Source of the DNA: Pyrenophora tritici-repentis
Taxonomy: Eukaryota; Ascomycota; Dothideomycetes; Pleosporales; Pleosporaceae
Length of the DNA: 64,000 bases
Assembly (NCBI RefSeq): GCF_003171515.1
Contig: NC_089393.1
Location: 1-64,000 of the forward strand
Reading direction: 5' to 3'
Of the stretch, positions 1 to 12,271 are shown piece after piece; position 1 is the first letter of the stretch; each line of letters begins with the position of its first letter. The notes under the pieces were generated by a model. It was given only the letters and a program-made list of their open reading frames with translations, searched no databases and was not told where the DNA came from. The translations under genes and the position numbers were made by a program.

Positions 1-2346
1 ATTGCTCTCGCTACTCTCGCTATTCTTGCTACTACTACTGTCCCTGCTGTCGCCAACCTCGCTTCTATCGCTATCCTTACTGCGACCACTCTCCCTGCTC
101 CTATTATTTTCGCTGCTTGTAACACCTCGTTGCTGCCGCCTTTAAAGCTCCTACCCTTGCTACTCCTGCTATTCTTACTGCTCCTGCTCCTACGGCTCTT
201 ACTTCTACGTCCTGCTCTTGCTACTCTTACTCCTACCGCTCTTACTCCTCCGCATTCCGCAATCCTCCCTATTACTGCTTCTGCTCTCGCCACTTCCTCT
301 ATCTCTACTATCCCCGTCCTTCTTGCTGCTCTCGCTTTCCCCGCTGTTCCCGCTGTCTCTACTGCTCTCTTCTGCCCCTTACCTCCTACGCCTCCTCCAC
401 CTGCGGTAACTGCGGTTTCGGCGGCCGCTACCGCTCCTCTTGTCGCTGCTCTTACTACCCTCGCTACTTTCGCTTTCCTTGCTGCTCTTAATATCTTCGC
501 TATCAATCCTACGGCTTCTGTTCTCGCTGCTCCTGATACTCTTACTATCTCTACTGTCCTTACTTTGTCCCTTGTCCTTGTAACTTGCACTGCTCTTAAT
601 ATTTTATTACTACTCCTACTACCCCTGCACCTGTTGCCGCTTCTGCCCCTGCTATCCTTGCTGCTTATAATATCCTTACTTCTACCTCTTACCTCTTACA
701 GCTTATATACACCTCCGGCTACTGCTATTGCTACTGCTACTCTCCTACTTTCGCTATCCTCGCTACTCTTACTGTCCTTACTATCCTCGCTGTTCTTACT
801 ATCCTCGCTGTCCTCATTATCCTCGCTGCTTCCGCTGTCCTTACAATCCTCGCTGTCCTCGTTGTCCTCGCTGCTTCCGCTGTCCTTACAATCCTCGCTG
901 TCCTCGTTGTCCTCGCTGCTTCCGCTGTCCTTACAATCCTCGCTGTCCTCGTTGTCCTCGCTGCTTCCGCTGTCCTTTCTACCCTTACTGCCCTTACTAT
1001 CCTCGCTGTTCCCGCTGTCCTTGCAATCGCTACAATTAACTTAATAGTTAATTCCCTTGCCGTTCGCCCCTTTCTTGCGCTGCCCTTGTTGCTCTTACTG
1101 TCCTCGCAATCATCGCAATCACCTTAATTACCTTAATTGCCTCTATCCTCGCGGCTACACATCCTGCTCTTACTGCTCTTGCTACTCTTACTTCTATCGC
1201 GCCTGCGGCTCCTGCTTTCCTACTCTCGCTATCCTCGCTTCTCTCACAGCTGATCCCGCTATCCCTACTATCCCCGCGTCCTCGCTGCTCTCGCTGCTAT
1301 CGATATCCTCGCTTCTGCTCCTCACTCCCCACCGCTCCTACTACGCCTGCGGCCGCTATAACTACTTCTGCCCCTGCTCTTGCTTTCCCTACTGCTCTCG
1401 CTGTCCCTGCTGTCCCCCACTGCTCGCGCTACTCTCGCTGCTTCTCACTTCCTACCGCTGCTACGGCTTCTACAACTCCTTTCGCCGCTGCGGCTCCTGC
1501 TCTCGCTGTCCTTACCGTCGTCGCTGCTCTCGCTACTCGCTCTGTTCTCGTTACTCTCGCTATATGCGCGGCTCTCGATGCTCTCGCTGCCAACGGTACC
1601 TATCATGTCGCTGCTCTTATTTCTCTCGCCTCTCTCGCTCCCTACGCTCTCGCTACTTGCCATCTCGTTGCTCTCGCCTGCCTCGCCTGCCTCGCTCTCG
1701 CTACTTGCCATCTCGTTGCTCTCGCCTGCCTCGCCTGCCTCGCTCTCGTTGCTCTTGCCGCTCTTGCTGCTCTCGCTCTTGCTGCTCTCGCTATCGGAGC
1801 TACTCTCGCCGTCGTCACGACCCTCGCTTTTCCTCCCTGCTCAAGCTGCTATTACTGCTTTCGCTACCTGCCATCAAGTTGCCCTCGCTGTCCTCGCCAT
1901 CCTCGCCATCCTCGCCATCCTCGCCGTCGTCGCTGCCCTCGCTATCGCCACTATCGCCACTGTTGCAGCTATTGCTCTCGCTACCAACGCTGCCTGCGCT
2001 CTTACTGCTCTCGCCGCTCTCGTTACCTTCTCTGCCCTCGTCTTTGTCGTTGCTCTCATTGCTCTCGCTGTTGCCGCTGCTTTCGCTACCTCTAATATCT
2101 TTACTACCCTCGCCTTCGTCACTACTCTCGCTGCTCTCGCCTTGATCACTGCTCTCGCTGCCCTCGCCTTCGTCGCTACTCTTACTGCTGCTACTATCGT
2201 CACTGTTGCTGCTATCTCTCTTGCTGCTAACCCTGCCTACGCTCTCGCTGATCTTGCTGCTCTTGCCTTTATCGCTGCTTACACTATCCGACCTACTCGA
2301 GCTGTTGGAGCTACCCTCGTCAACGTTACAACTCTCTATATTTCCT
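1..2346 (-). repeat. TLH-A downstream acidic-tail repeat (pyrimidine-rich on plus strand)
   Basis: This stretch is built on degenerate 6-base periodicity: GCTCTC/GCTACT-type units on plus, GAGAGC-type on minus. It also holds 18-27 bp local duplications, as around 780-990. It is almost identical to 32627-34993, so it is the left-truncated copy of the same block. The minus strand, continuing from the TLH-A gene, reads as long Ser/Glu/Asp/Gly-rich stretches such as SESSDEGEGS, but the frame changes several times. Long plus-strand Leu/Ala/Ser or Cys/Arg/Ser reading frames here are by-products of the repeat, as several frames stay open at once. I infer a decayed or mis-called C-terminal tail of TLH rather than separate genes. 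Confidence 0.75.
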
Positions 2347-5300
2347 CTACTCGCCTATTAATCTTGTAATCCAACAAAACTCTCCTGCTAAGTTATTGCT
2401 CTCAACCGTCTCTAACAATCGCTTTTTTCCTAAAAACTCAAACAACGTCGGCCCTGCTCCTGAATTACTAACCCGAACTCCTCTAACCGCGCCGTCCATC
2501 GGTTTCCTACCTTGCTCCGCCCTAATGCTATACTTAATAACCCGCCTATTAATACCCCTCTATACTGGCAATCCCCGTCTTGGACTCTCTGATATCGCCC
2601 AAAACTATTCCTTTCCCACCGATTGCATATCTCCTGCGGCACTCCACACCAAAAACAGCCCGAATAACGCTCAAACTTAATTGTCTCTTCCATCCTCTTA
2701 ATCGACTCCTTGATCCGCTGGCTCTCCTGTCGCCAACATTGCCGTACGTCGTGTGCGCTCGATCCTTGCCCTACCGCCTCGCATAACCCACACCGGTTTA
2801 TCCATTGCGCCAGCTGCCTACGCAGCCACTCGACGTCGGCGAACTCCTGCTGCCGCTGCTGTATCAATCTCTGTCGCGGGCCGCCTTGCTCTCGTTGCTG
2901 CTGATTAAACGCCTGCCCGCGCTCTTCTTGCTCCCTCTCCAATGTCTCCGCCTCTTCTTCGTTGCTGCTGCCGCCCTCGGCCACCTCCACCACCTCCATC
3001 TCCTCCACCTCCTCCACCTCCTCCACCTCCTCCATCTCTTCCATCTCCTCCTCATCTCCTCCTCCATCTCCTCCTCCATCTCCTCCTCCTCCATCTCCTC
3101 CTCCTCCATCTCCTCCCCGTCGGCTCTCATGCATACGTCACACCTCTCCTCTCCCTCCTCGCACCGAGCTCGCTCGGCCTCGCGCCTGTCTAAATACCCG
3201 TCCAACATTACCCGTCTACATGTCGCCGCCTCGTCTATGCCTTCGACGTATGCTCGCACCAACCGCTGCTCCGCCTCCCCTGCTTGTCATCCGCCGCTCG
3301 CTGCTCGCCGTCCTGCACCATCATGATGGCCTCGCTCCGCTCCCCGTCTCGCCCGGCTCGCCCGCTCTCCTGCGCGTAATCCAACACGCTAAACGGCCAA
3401 TCCATGTGGACAATGCACCGGATATCGGGCACGTCCACTCCCATGCCCAACGCGCTGGTTGCCACAATCACCCGCTGCTTGCCGCCCATGAACTCCTCCA
3501 ACATGCTTGCCTTGCCAACCGCGTGGTGATGATACGCATGGCACTTGAGCTTCTCGGCTAACCCCTTGACCTTTGGCACTGAGTTGCCGTACACTACAAT
3601 CTTGCCGCTCTTATACTTTCGGACCTTCTGCTGTACCATCGCCAACACCGTTGCCTCTACCTCCTGTCTCTTCCTCTCCTTCTCTACCCTTACCACCCGG
3701 TACGCTATGTTGCTCCGTGCTGTTGGTGCCCTAAACATTCTTACCTGCCCACGCTCAAAATGCATTCGCCGGAATAACTCGTCCTCCTCGCTGGGTGGCA
3801 ACGTTGCTGTTAACATGACCATCTGCGTCTCTACAGCCACTAGCTTACCTAGCTGCTGCATCTGCTTGCGGAACGTGTACTGCCGGTTTAACACGATATG
3901 GCACTCGTCGATAATAATCCGATCTAGCTGCCGCGTCGCTCGTAGCCGGTTTAAAAACGTTGCAAATTCCTCTCCAACTGCCGACTCGGGCGTCACTAAC
4001 ACCACCGCTGCTGCGTCTGGCGGACGCCGACTCTGCCACTCTACGCACGATATCCCTAGCTTCTTGCACCGCTGTGCCATGTCGCCACGCAACGCGATCA
4101 ACGGCACTACCACCACCGTCGTGCCGCCCTGCTCTGCCCACGCCGGCAACATGAACAACAAGCTCTTGCCTGCCCCCGTCGGCATCACCGCTACTACGGG
4201 ACTCTCGCCTGCTGTGATGGCTTTGATCGCTGCCTCCTGCACCCCCGGAACTTGGCCTCCTCGCCCATCATGCGCTTCAGCTGCGCTCTCGCGTCCATCT
4301 TCCTCAGCCGCTGCCACCGATCCACCCTTGCCTCGTCTGCCTCGCTCTCAAACGGCGCTCTCTTCCGCTTGCTGCTTCTTCTCTGGTCGTCCAAGCCTGC
4401 CTGGAAGCCCAAAAATCTATGCCAATCCGTGCTCGATGCCCGGAACTGCTGCCGCCTATCCGCCACGGCCCCTGACTGCTCCATGATCCCTCGCGCGTAT
4501 ACCAGTCCCGCCACGTGCGACGTATGGCCCGCCTGCTCGTCGGCAATCGAATCTCCTGCCTGCTCCTCAGCCCACTCCTTATTCTCCTCGCCCTCATCTG
4601 CCTGGAACGCTGTCGATCCACGCAAAAACCGCCGGCTGATGCCAATCGCCATCTCCCGGTACCCGGCAAACGTCCACTCCTGGCCCATCGCGATCCGGCT
4701 CTCGCGCTTCAACGCCTCCCGCAGCCGATCGGTCGTCCACTTGCGGCCGCTGGGGTCTGCTGGCCACATATGCGACGAAACTGCCTCCTTCTCCCACACC
4801 AACGCCTCGAGCCGCTGCTGGAACGGCAACACCAGCCACATATACCACACTACCAGCTCGCCCACCTCGCGCGGCAAATATCGATGGATAATCTTGACGT
4901 CGCCGCTGACTTTGTATCCCTTGTGGTACCGTGTCACAAACACCACCATGCCGTCCTCGATGAATATATTGCGATGCCCCCCTTGCACTGTGTTGCTATG
5001 CCGTACGCTCAGTAGCTCTGGCCCTCGCGCTGGCTGCCCACCCGTTATATGCATTAACACCGCCAGCTTCTCGCGAAATTCTACCACCCGGTCCATGTAT
5101 CGCTCTATTGCCTGTCGGTCTACCCCTGACTGCGTCCCGGGCTTCATGAACCGACTCCGGATGCTGGCGCTCTCGCCTACCCGCTCAAATAACCACCTCT
5201 CGCCGTTGACGGGCATGTTTGTGCGATGATCCTTCAAAAAGTTCCATCCTGGCCGCTCGTCGGTTGGGTTATCACGTATGCTCTCCCATGGCACTGCCGG

Positions 5301-7241
5301 CACCGGCGCTGCCTTGCTGCTAAACATTAACTCCTCTGTTAATAATCGCCGGCTCTCGCTAGCCAGCCCATGTACCATGCCGCGGAACTGCGCCATGCTA
5401 AAATGCAGCTCTTTGTACAGCAGCTCGTCGCCAGACTCCGCAACAATCAATCGATCGACATGATTGATTCCTATATAGGTTAAAGAGTTACTTTATTAGG
5501 CAGCCTTTAACCTAGATAGGAATCAATCATGCCGATCCGATTGATTGTTGCGGAGTCTGCTCGTCGCCGTTCGTCCACTCTACATGCCCGCGGTTGTAGT
5601 GTTGTAATGGATCTTCAATCCATACGTCCGCAAATCCAACATCCACTGCATGGGGCTATGGCTGCCGCGCACCATGAACCGGTCCATCATCTTCTGCACT
5701 AACTGCAAACACCCCTTGGGACGCCGTCGCTGGCTTGGCCCGCTCTCGTACGCGCTGTCATCTAAGTCGTCGTCTGTCTCATCGCCGCTATCCTCCTCGG
5801 GCCCTGACATTTCTAGTCCCTTCTGCACGACCATAAACCGAGCGATCTTGATCACCGCCGATAATATCGGCGGGTACTGCTCCGGCCCCTTCCATCCGTC
5901 CTCCTTGACGCCCAGCACCGCCAACGCGCACACCAGCGGGCTGTCATACTCTCTACGGGTGATGCGGTGGTTAAGTAATGCAATGCAAAACTCCAAACAC
6001 GCTTTCTGTATCTTAGACAACTTCTTAGGCTCGGGGCCTTCTCTCTGACCTGGCTCTTCCTCAGCTACCTCTATCGCCTCGTCTATGTCGTCCATCATCT
6101 CCTCGTCCAGCTCTTCTCTCTCTTCGTCCATATCCTCGGCTTCATCTTCTTCGTCTCCCTCTATGCTCCGCTTTGCCTGTTCGATTAACACCTCCCATGC
6201 CTCTCGCTGCCGGCGCGTAAACCGATACTTGGGGCTCTTCCACCCGTGCTCTTTCTGTGTGCGTGCAAAAAACATTAACATCTGCTGCCACGGTCGTGTG
6301 TGCTTGACAATGGCGTTCTTGTCCATATACGGCTGTAACGGCTGGAACCGGGTTTGGTGCATCTCTGTGCGAATTGCCTCCAACCGTATAAACACGCCAA
6401 TCCGGTCAATAATGGATGCCTGGCTGAACCGCGCCAATCCATCCATGGCTGCCCAAATCGCTGCTTCCACCGGCTCGGCCTGCTGCTCCTGCCTGGCATC
6501 TGGCTCTGCCACGGGCTCCTCGATGCACGCTAACAAATCCGGCCTCTCCATGCCCACTAGGTACGGCAACCACTGCGTCCGCTCCAGCCATGGGTTCACC
6601 TCGTCGCGCTCGCCCTCCTGGATCGTCGTCTGCGCCCGCTTCTCGATGTCTGCCCACGCCTTGGCCATCTGCTCGCCCACTCGCGCCCATGCTGCTGCCC
6701 CGTCTACGGGCACGATTTCGGGGCCTTCTCCATCCTGGCTGGGTGCCTGGACCTCAAAGTACTGCGATCCATGCCGGCTGCTGAATAATCGCTGGCAATG
6801 GACCAGCCGGTACCCCTTATCCATATGTGCCTGCACGCTCTTCTGCCTGGTTCGACTTGGCCGCCCTCGCTTCTTCCCTGCTGACCATCCTTGATGGTCC
6901 TTACGCCAATGCTTTCGTATAGCCTCCTTACTTCTTGCTACATAATAGCAGCAGCTGGAGTCAAATTGGCATAACATCCCGTCTGTATACACTGGCAATT
7001 GCCGCACAGGCTTTGGAGCACCAGTCGGCACCTCGAGCTCACTAGGGTACTGGACTAACCCAGCCCAGCTGCGAACCTGCTGTCCAACTGCCTCAGCCTC
7101 CTTGTAACTAACCTTATGCTGCTTCTGTAGATGGCCCTCAATCTGATCTGGCCATACTGCATATCTGCACTCTCTGCATGCCGCTACGCTGTGCTCAGGC
7201 ACATGCTCGAAATACTGGCACTCGATGCTAGGTTTAGACAT
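2347..7241 (-). pseudogene. telomere-linked RecQ-type helicase, copy A (DUF3505 fingers + recombinase-like + helicase), interrupted
   Basis: This gene has the same architecture as copy B at 34994-39923. N-terminal DUF3505/OrsD-like fingers (CRECRYAVWP..H....H, then C..C..H..H) lie near 7240-6880, and an acidic linker near 6060-6170. A tyrosine-recombinase-like region spans 4490-5045 and a RecQ helicase 3330-4230, with PTGAGKS, DECH and QESGRAGRDG. A Glu/Met-rich run and Cys pairs follow. Compared with copy B the frame is lost at G/C runs: GG at 5592-5593 (GGG in B), a C5 run near 4243-4248 (C6 in B), C4 at 3277-3280 (C5 in B) and C3 at 2469-2471 (C4 in B). A 128-bp MITE sits at 5432-5559. The start at 7241 is the first Met before the fingers. 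Helicases of this kind sit next to telomeres in several fungi; activity of this copy is doubtful as sequenced. Confidence 0.85.
5432..5559. mobile_element. MITE-A, 128 bp, inserted in TLH-A
   Basis: The element begins CAGACTCCGCAACAATCAAT and ends with the inverted form, so almost the whole sequence folds into one hairpin with a short central loop. It is flanked by the 8-bp duplication CTCGTCGC (5424-5431 and 5560-5567). The 8-bp size and CAG ends fit the hAT superfamily. It has no coding capacity. An apparently identical copy lies at 45064-45191. Confidence 0.95.
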
Positions 7242-7637
7242 GTTGAAATATCGACGCCTACCTGTTCTACTCGGCTTCTTATATACACGCGCTGTTGATC
7301 GCTCTCTCGGTGCTTACTCCGGCGGCGCGCGCGCGGCGGGGTGCCGAGCCTCGCGACCTCCTGACCCCCAGACGCGTAACCCTAACCAAGAACACCAAAC
7401 CCTAAGCTCCTGAACCACATAGTCTGCTGCGCTGTAAATTCGTCAGATTGTGCGTCTACGTATGCTGAGTTATATGTCTAAATTTGGAGTAATTTCGACT
7501 ATAGACTAAAAATGGGATGTACTCCTGAAGTTTAATGGGATAAACCCCTGGTTCTAGTATATACCCGCCATACGCGTACTTCTCAGCACTAACAAAAAAA
7601 TGGTATATTATAACGTACCATTGAGCGCCCTGGGTTA
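7242..7637. promoter_or_regulatory. TLH-A upstream region, telomere-like motifs, right edge of the TLH block
   Basis: This non-coding upstream region of the minus-strand TLH gene matches 39924-40320 almost base for base. It has CCCTAACC and CCCTAA motifs at about 7378-7405, a GC-rich patch (GGCGCGCGCGCGGCGG) near 7324-7338, and ends in CTGGGTTAG at 7630-7638. The next sequence is the Gypsy-1 LTR. A TATA-like TTATATACACGCG (plus) lies near 7271. No duplication of the LTR target is visible at this edge. Confidence 0.6.
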
Positions 7638-7840
7638 GGGTCTCACATAGGTCAGGTATTTGAAACTGTGTTGAATTACAAAGTAATTGCAGTGCAGAGC
7701 TTGTAAGAAGCTCTGCGCGGAATATATCTAAGTGGGGGTGTGCATGGGCCACCAAACAGGTGGCTCGTGCGCGAACATCAAAACAACGCTAAGGCATCTG
7801 GCAGGTGGCCTGTGCGGGGCAACGGCCCAAAACCATCACA
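7638..7840 (-). repeat. Gypsy-1 3' LTR
   Basis: On the minus strand it begins TGTGATGG and ends GTGAGACCC. It matches 14655-14857 over its whole length. The outer end directly abuts the TLH-A edge. Confidence 0.9.
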
Positions 7841-7860
7841 CGTCCCCCCCCGAAAAGCGC

Positions 7861-10800
7861 TCAAAGTTCCGACTGAGGCGCAAACTTATTTGAGTACTTG
7901 CTATCTAGTAGCTGGAGCAGGGCTATAGCGAGCTGTCCGTCGTCATCGTAGTCATGAAATGTGGCGTGTGGTCCTGGTCGGCCAGGGTTGCGGCTGTGAA
8001 AGTCCTGGACTGACTCTTTACAGCTGCGCAGGTTATGGTAGGGCTGCCATGGCTCTGACTGATCGTCGCCCACCCATTCCACCTTGTATTGCAGCAATCC
8101 ACGCTCACCTGTGTGAGGGTCGACGAGATTGCGTCGTATGCGAGAGTCTAGGACTTGGGAGACCACGTATTCTGTGACTCCATCGTTGCCAAGGTGGACT
8201 TCGGGGGAGCGGCATCGCCTGGACGAGGTTGTCCGGGTAAGGCGTCGTCCTCGTACGGTTGTAGGAGCCATGGGTGGAAGGCTGGGAAGATAGCTTTAAG
8301 CTGAGGAGGGAGGTCTAGTTCGTAGGCCATGTTGTCAATGACCCGAGTGATCTGGTATGGCCCTATATTCTTGTGGTCTAGTGACTTAACTGGTCTTTCG
8401 GTTTTAATGTGGCGGGCGTTCAGCATCACCCAGTCACCCACGTCGAACCGTGGTGCTGGGTATCGGTTCGCGTCTGCGAACTCTTTCATCTTGTCTTGAG
8501 CCCATAGGATTTGTTGTCGCAGGAAGGTGCGCGTTGTGTCAATGCGCTGGGCGAGGGCATCAGCGTTCCGTTGCTGTTGGGCGATAGTAGGGTGGTTGTT
8601 AAGGGGGCGCAGAAGGTGAGCGGGCTCCAGTCCAGATCGCGGTTGGCGTCCCTTTGTGGCGAGGAACGGAGATAACCCGGTAGCTGTGCTAATGGCCGAA
8701 TTGGCTTCAAATTCTGCTAAAGGCAATAGCTGGGCCCAATCCGTCTGTAGGTAGTTAACGTACGCCCTTAGGTATTGTTTGAGATCGGCGTTTGCATTCT
8801 CGGTCTGACCGTCGGTTTCTGGGTGATGGGAGGTAGAGAGTTTAGGGTGCGTTCCCACCTGGGCACACAGGCGATTCCAGAAATGTGACGTGAATTGGCG
8901 GCCCCGATCTGATACAAGAGTCCTTGGGTATCCTTCCTCTTTCCAGATGTATTCCATAAACTTGTCAACGACTGTAGGCACCTCTAGGTTTTCCATTGCA
9001 ATGAACTTCTTCATTTTTGATAGACGGTCAACCACGACCATGATGTGTTGGTAAGAGTGACCACACCAGGTTGACTTAGGCAGTGGGGTGATGAAGTCGA
9101 TGGATATGTCATCCCAGTACTGAGTAGGGACAGGCAGCGGGTGAAGCAAACTATGTTTGGCGGTGCGGTTAACCTTAGAGCGTTTACAGGTTAGACAGTT
9201 GTTGGTAAAGCGCGCAATTGTGTTCGTCATGCCCTGCCAGTAGTACCACTGGCTTACTTGTTGGTACGTCGTCGTGCGACCTCCGTGGCCGCCCGGTAGG
9301 CTATTGTGGATGTGTGCGATAATCCTCGTACGGAGTTTCTCACTGAAGGGGACGACAAGACGCCCGTTGCCAATAAATAGCTTGCCGTCGTTGCTGGCTT
9401 CTAGGTCGGCTAGTTCCATCCGAATGCCTTCCGCTATGAGGTAATGTGGGATACGGCGGTCATTAGAAGCGAGGGCTGTCTTTACATCGCGTAGGCGTGG
9501 GTCGCTAAGGCAGAGTTCTAAGAGGACATCGTCGAGGGGGCGATCGTCGGCTCCTTCGATGTCGTCATATGGGTCATGGGTGCCCTTTAGGGAGAAGCGG
9601 GCTAACCCTACCAACATTGTAGAGGTGGACAGTGAAGCGCCTTCGCCGCTCTCTTGCATCAGTGTAAGGACGGAGCCTAGGTCGCAAGGATTGTCGCCCA
9701 GGCATACTCCGGCGAGGCGTACAGCGGCATAGCTGCCGCCCCATCGGTTGGAACCTAGGATAGTCTGGCATTGGTGCTGGACCCGGTCGTCCGTGACTGA
9801 GTCTGGCAAGTCTCCTGTCCGGCGGGTAAGGCTGTCGGGTTTAGTACCCTGTTTACCAGGGCGGTATTGTATGCGAAAGTCGAATTCCTCTAGGAACTCA
9901 GCCCAGCGGGCTTGTCGACGATTGAGATTGCGTTTAGAGCGGAAGTATTCGAGCCCGCGATGGTCTGTTAGCACTTCTACCGCCTCAGGAACTCCTGCGA
10001 GTTCTGGCCTCCATTCCTCGAAGGCGCGGACTATAGCGAGGAGCTCCTTGTCGTATATCTCGTAATTACACTCTGTGGGCGACATCTTCTTTGAGAGATA
10101 GGCGACCGGCCGGACTGATCCGTCTGGCTGGACCTGGGAGAGCACTGCTGCGTACACATAGTCAGACGCGTCAGTTTCTACGATAGTCTTTAGGTCGGGG
10201 TCAAAGTGGGCGAGCACCACGTCGCTACAGAAGGCGACTTTCAGTGCGAGGAAGGAGCGCTCAGCTTCTTTAGTCATCTTGAATAGCTTAGGGTCGCCCT
10301 TAGTGAGATGCGTTAAAGGTTTTGCGATATCCGAGAAACCGCGTATAAATCGGCGGTAGAAGTTAGCAAAACCTAAAAAGGCTTGTACATCTTTTAGAGA
10401 TTGCGGAAGCTTCCAGTCCTGAATGGCGCTGACTTTGTCTGGGTCCATTTTAATACCGTCGGCGGTGATGATAAGCCCGAGGAATTTAACCTCTGTCGTT
10501 ATGAAGTCGGATTTAAGAATGTCCATAGGCAATCCGGCGTCTGCGAGCCGAGAGACTACCTGTACTAGGTGCTTCTCGTGTTGATCAAGAGTCTCACTAA
10601 AGATAATTACATCGTCTAAGTAAGCCATGCAGAACTCATCGAGATATTCGTGTAGGACGTCGTTAATGTATGCTTGGAAGGTTCCTGGGCTATTGCACAT
10701 GCCGAAGGGCATAACAGTGTATTGGTACAGTCCGTAGGGCGTGATGAAGGCGGAGAGGTGTTTATGTTCTTCTTTGATGCGTATCTTATTGAATGCGGCG

Positions 10801-12119
10801 ATCACATCTACCTTGGAGAAGTATCGCGATTTTGAGAGCTTAGCAAGCATGTCCCGGATTAGTGGTGGGGCATTTCGGTTCTTGACAGTGTGGGCGTTCA
10901 GACCGCGATAGTCGACGCATATGCGGATGCCTCCACCTGGCTTGCGCACAACAAGAAGGGGTGCGGCCCAGGCGGAAGTGCTGCGTTCGACGTGTCCTTT
11001 CTTGATCATGTCGTCCACATAGAGTTTCACCGCTCGGGCTTCATCTCGGGACATTGGGCGTAGACGCTGGAATGACGGCTTAGGCGGCTGGCCAGTATCG
11101 TCGAGCTTAAGTTCGATTTTGTGGTCAAGGTTACCCCGGAGCTCTGGGAGCTCGTCCGCTTCTTTAGGGTCAAAACCTTGGTACAAGGGATGAAGGACCT
11201 TAGGTAATCGCTTGAGGATTTCTTGTCTCGTCATGTGCGGACGTTCCATCTTGTCGCGGAACTTCTCGTAATCCTCTGGGAGCACTTTGGCTCCTGCAGC
11301 ACGTAGGTGCTGAGTGTCCTCCCATTCCTTGTCGGATAGCTCGGCGATGCGGCCGATTTCATCGTAAGAGGTGATACAAATGTCCTGGTCGTGACAGACG
11401 GCTGCCGCGGCTACGCGGCTAGAGATGAAAGCTACATCAATTGGTGGGGGTGCTTTGGGGTGACGAGCAACCTTCCGGCAAGGGTCAGGGACCTGGGGGA
11501 GAGGTTGCTTGTGGTGCCGGCTGCTCTGAGTGTGACAGGGTCGGTGGTCGTGGATACAGTTAATTAGACAGTGCTCCGAGTCAAAACTTAGAGACATGTC
11601 TTTCCAGTTAACTCGGGGTTCATGGGTTTGGAACCAGGGCGTTCCTAGGATCATTTGGACACCAGAGAGTTTGGTGACATAGGCTAGGACATCTTCGGTG
11701 TGGGTGCCAAATGTGACAGTTACCCGGGCCATATGGGTAACGCCTGCCACTAGAGAGCCATCAGCGAGTTCTAGAGTAGCAGGCTGGGAGAGAGAGATAA
11801 GGTCGTATTTATGTGCGCGGGCATGAGAAGAATCAATGAAGAGAGAAGCACAACCAGTGTCACCCATGATTTCGACGTGTTGAGGAGAGGAGCGATGAGA
11901 AGAAATGATTCCTTTAAAGACTAATTGCTGGCCTACTAGAGGCTGATACTTATCACCGCGTATAGCGGCGGCAGCAATGGCCGAGACGGTGATCCGGGAT
12001 CCAGTCTGGCTCTGTTGTTTTAGAGCCTTGACACGGTTCGCAATTGCCTGGAGTGTTGGATCCGGGTCGGACTCATCGTCAGAGCTGACTTCTACGGTAG
12101 GGGAAAGGGCTAGGGTCAA
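7861..12119 (-). pseudogene. Gypsy-1 pol: protease-RT-RNase H-integrase-chromodomain
   Basis: This polyprotein would make and insert the cDNA. Domains in order are an aspartic protease (GDTGCASLF, about residue 85), RT with GGGIRICVDYRGLN and the catalytic AYLDD, and RNase H (IVETDASDY). They are followed by a zinc-binding HHCC integrase end (H..H..C..C near GGHGGRTTTY), the integrase core (SIDFITPLP, SDRGRQF, then E in ETDGQTEN) and a C-terminal chromodomain (VTEYVVSQVLDSR..). The frame breaks at a C5 run (8203-8207, GGGGG on plus), just before the chromodomain. One more base would give a single 1419-residue ORF. Upstream the pol frame stays open to 12311, overlapping the gag end by about 40 bases in the -1 frame. 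The chromodomain probably directs integration to marked chromatin, as known for chromoviruses. Confidence 0.93.
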
Positions 12120-12271
12120 AGAATCGTCGACAAAGCGGTTAGGATGTAACTCCTCTTCTTCTTCGCTGTCTTCGACAGAAGGGGCAGGGGGAATTAGGGG
12201 ATGTGCTGGTGGTTGTACTGGGGGTGGCTTCTCATGCCGGGGAGGTCCCTGGGGGCGACTGTCGCCAGGGA

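Noticed and set aside
130..2369. Long plus-strand Leu/Ala/Ser- and Cys/Arg/Ser-rich reading frames (also at 32024-35016)
   Set aside because: Several frames and both strands stay open at once because of the 6-base repeat. The acidic minus-strand reading adjoining TLH is the more plausible coding sense, and no domain is recognisable on plus.
7372..7405. Interstitial telomere array
   Set aside because: Only two imperfect CCCTAA motifs with unrelated bases between them; not an array. Recorded as a feature of the TLH upstream region instead.
7456..7755. Minus-strand 99-residue ORF across the Gypsy-1 LTR / TLH-A edge
   Set aside because: It starts in the LTR and reads into the TLH upstream region; a chance chimera of two repeats.
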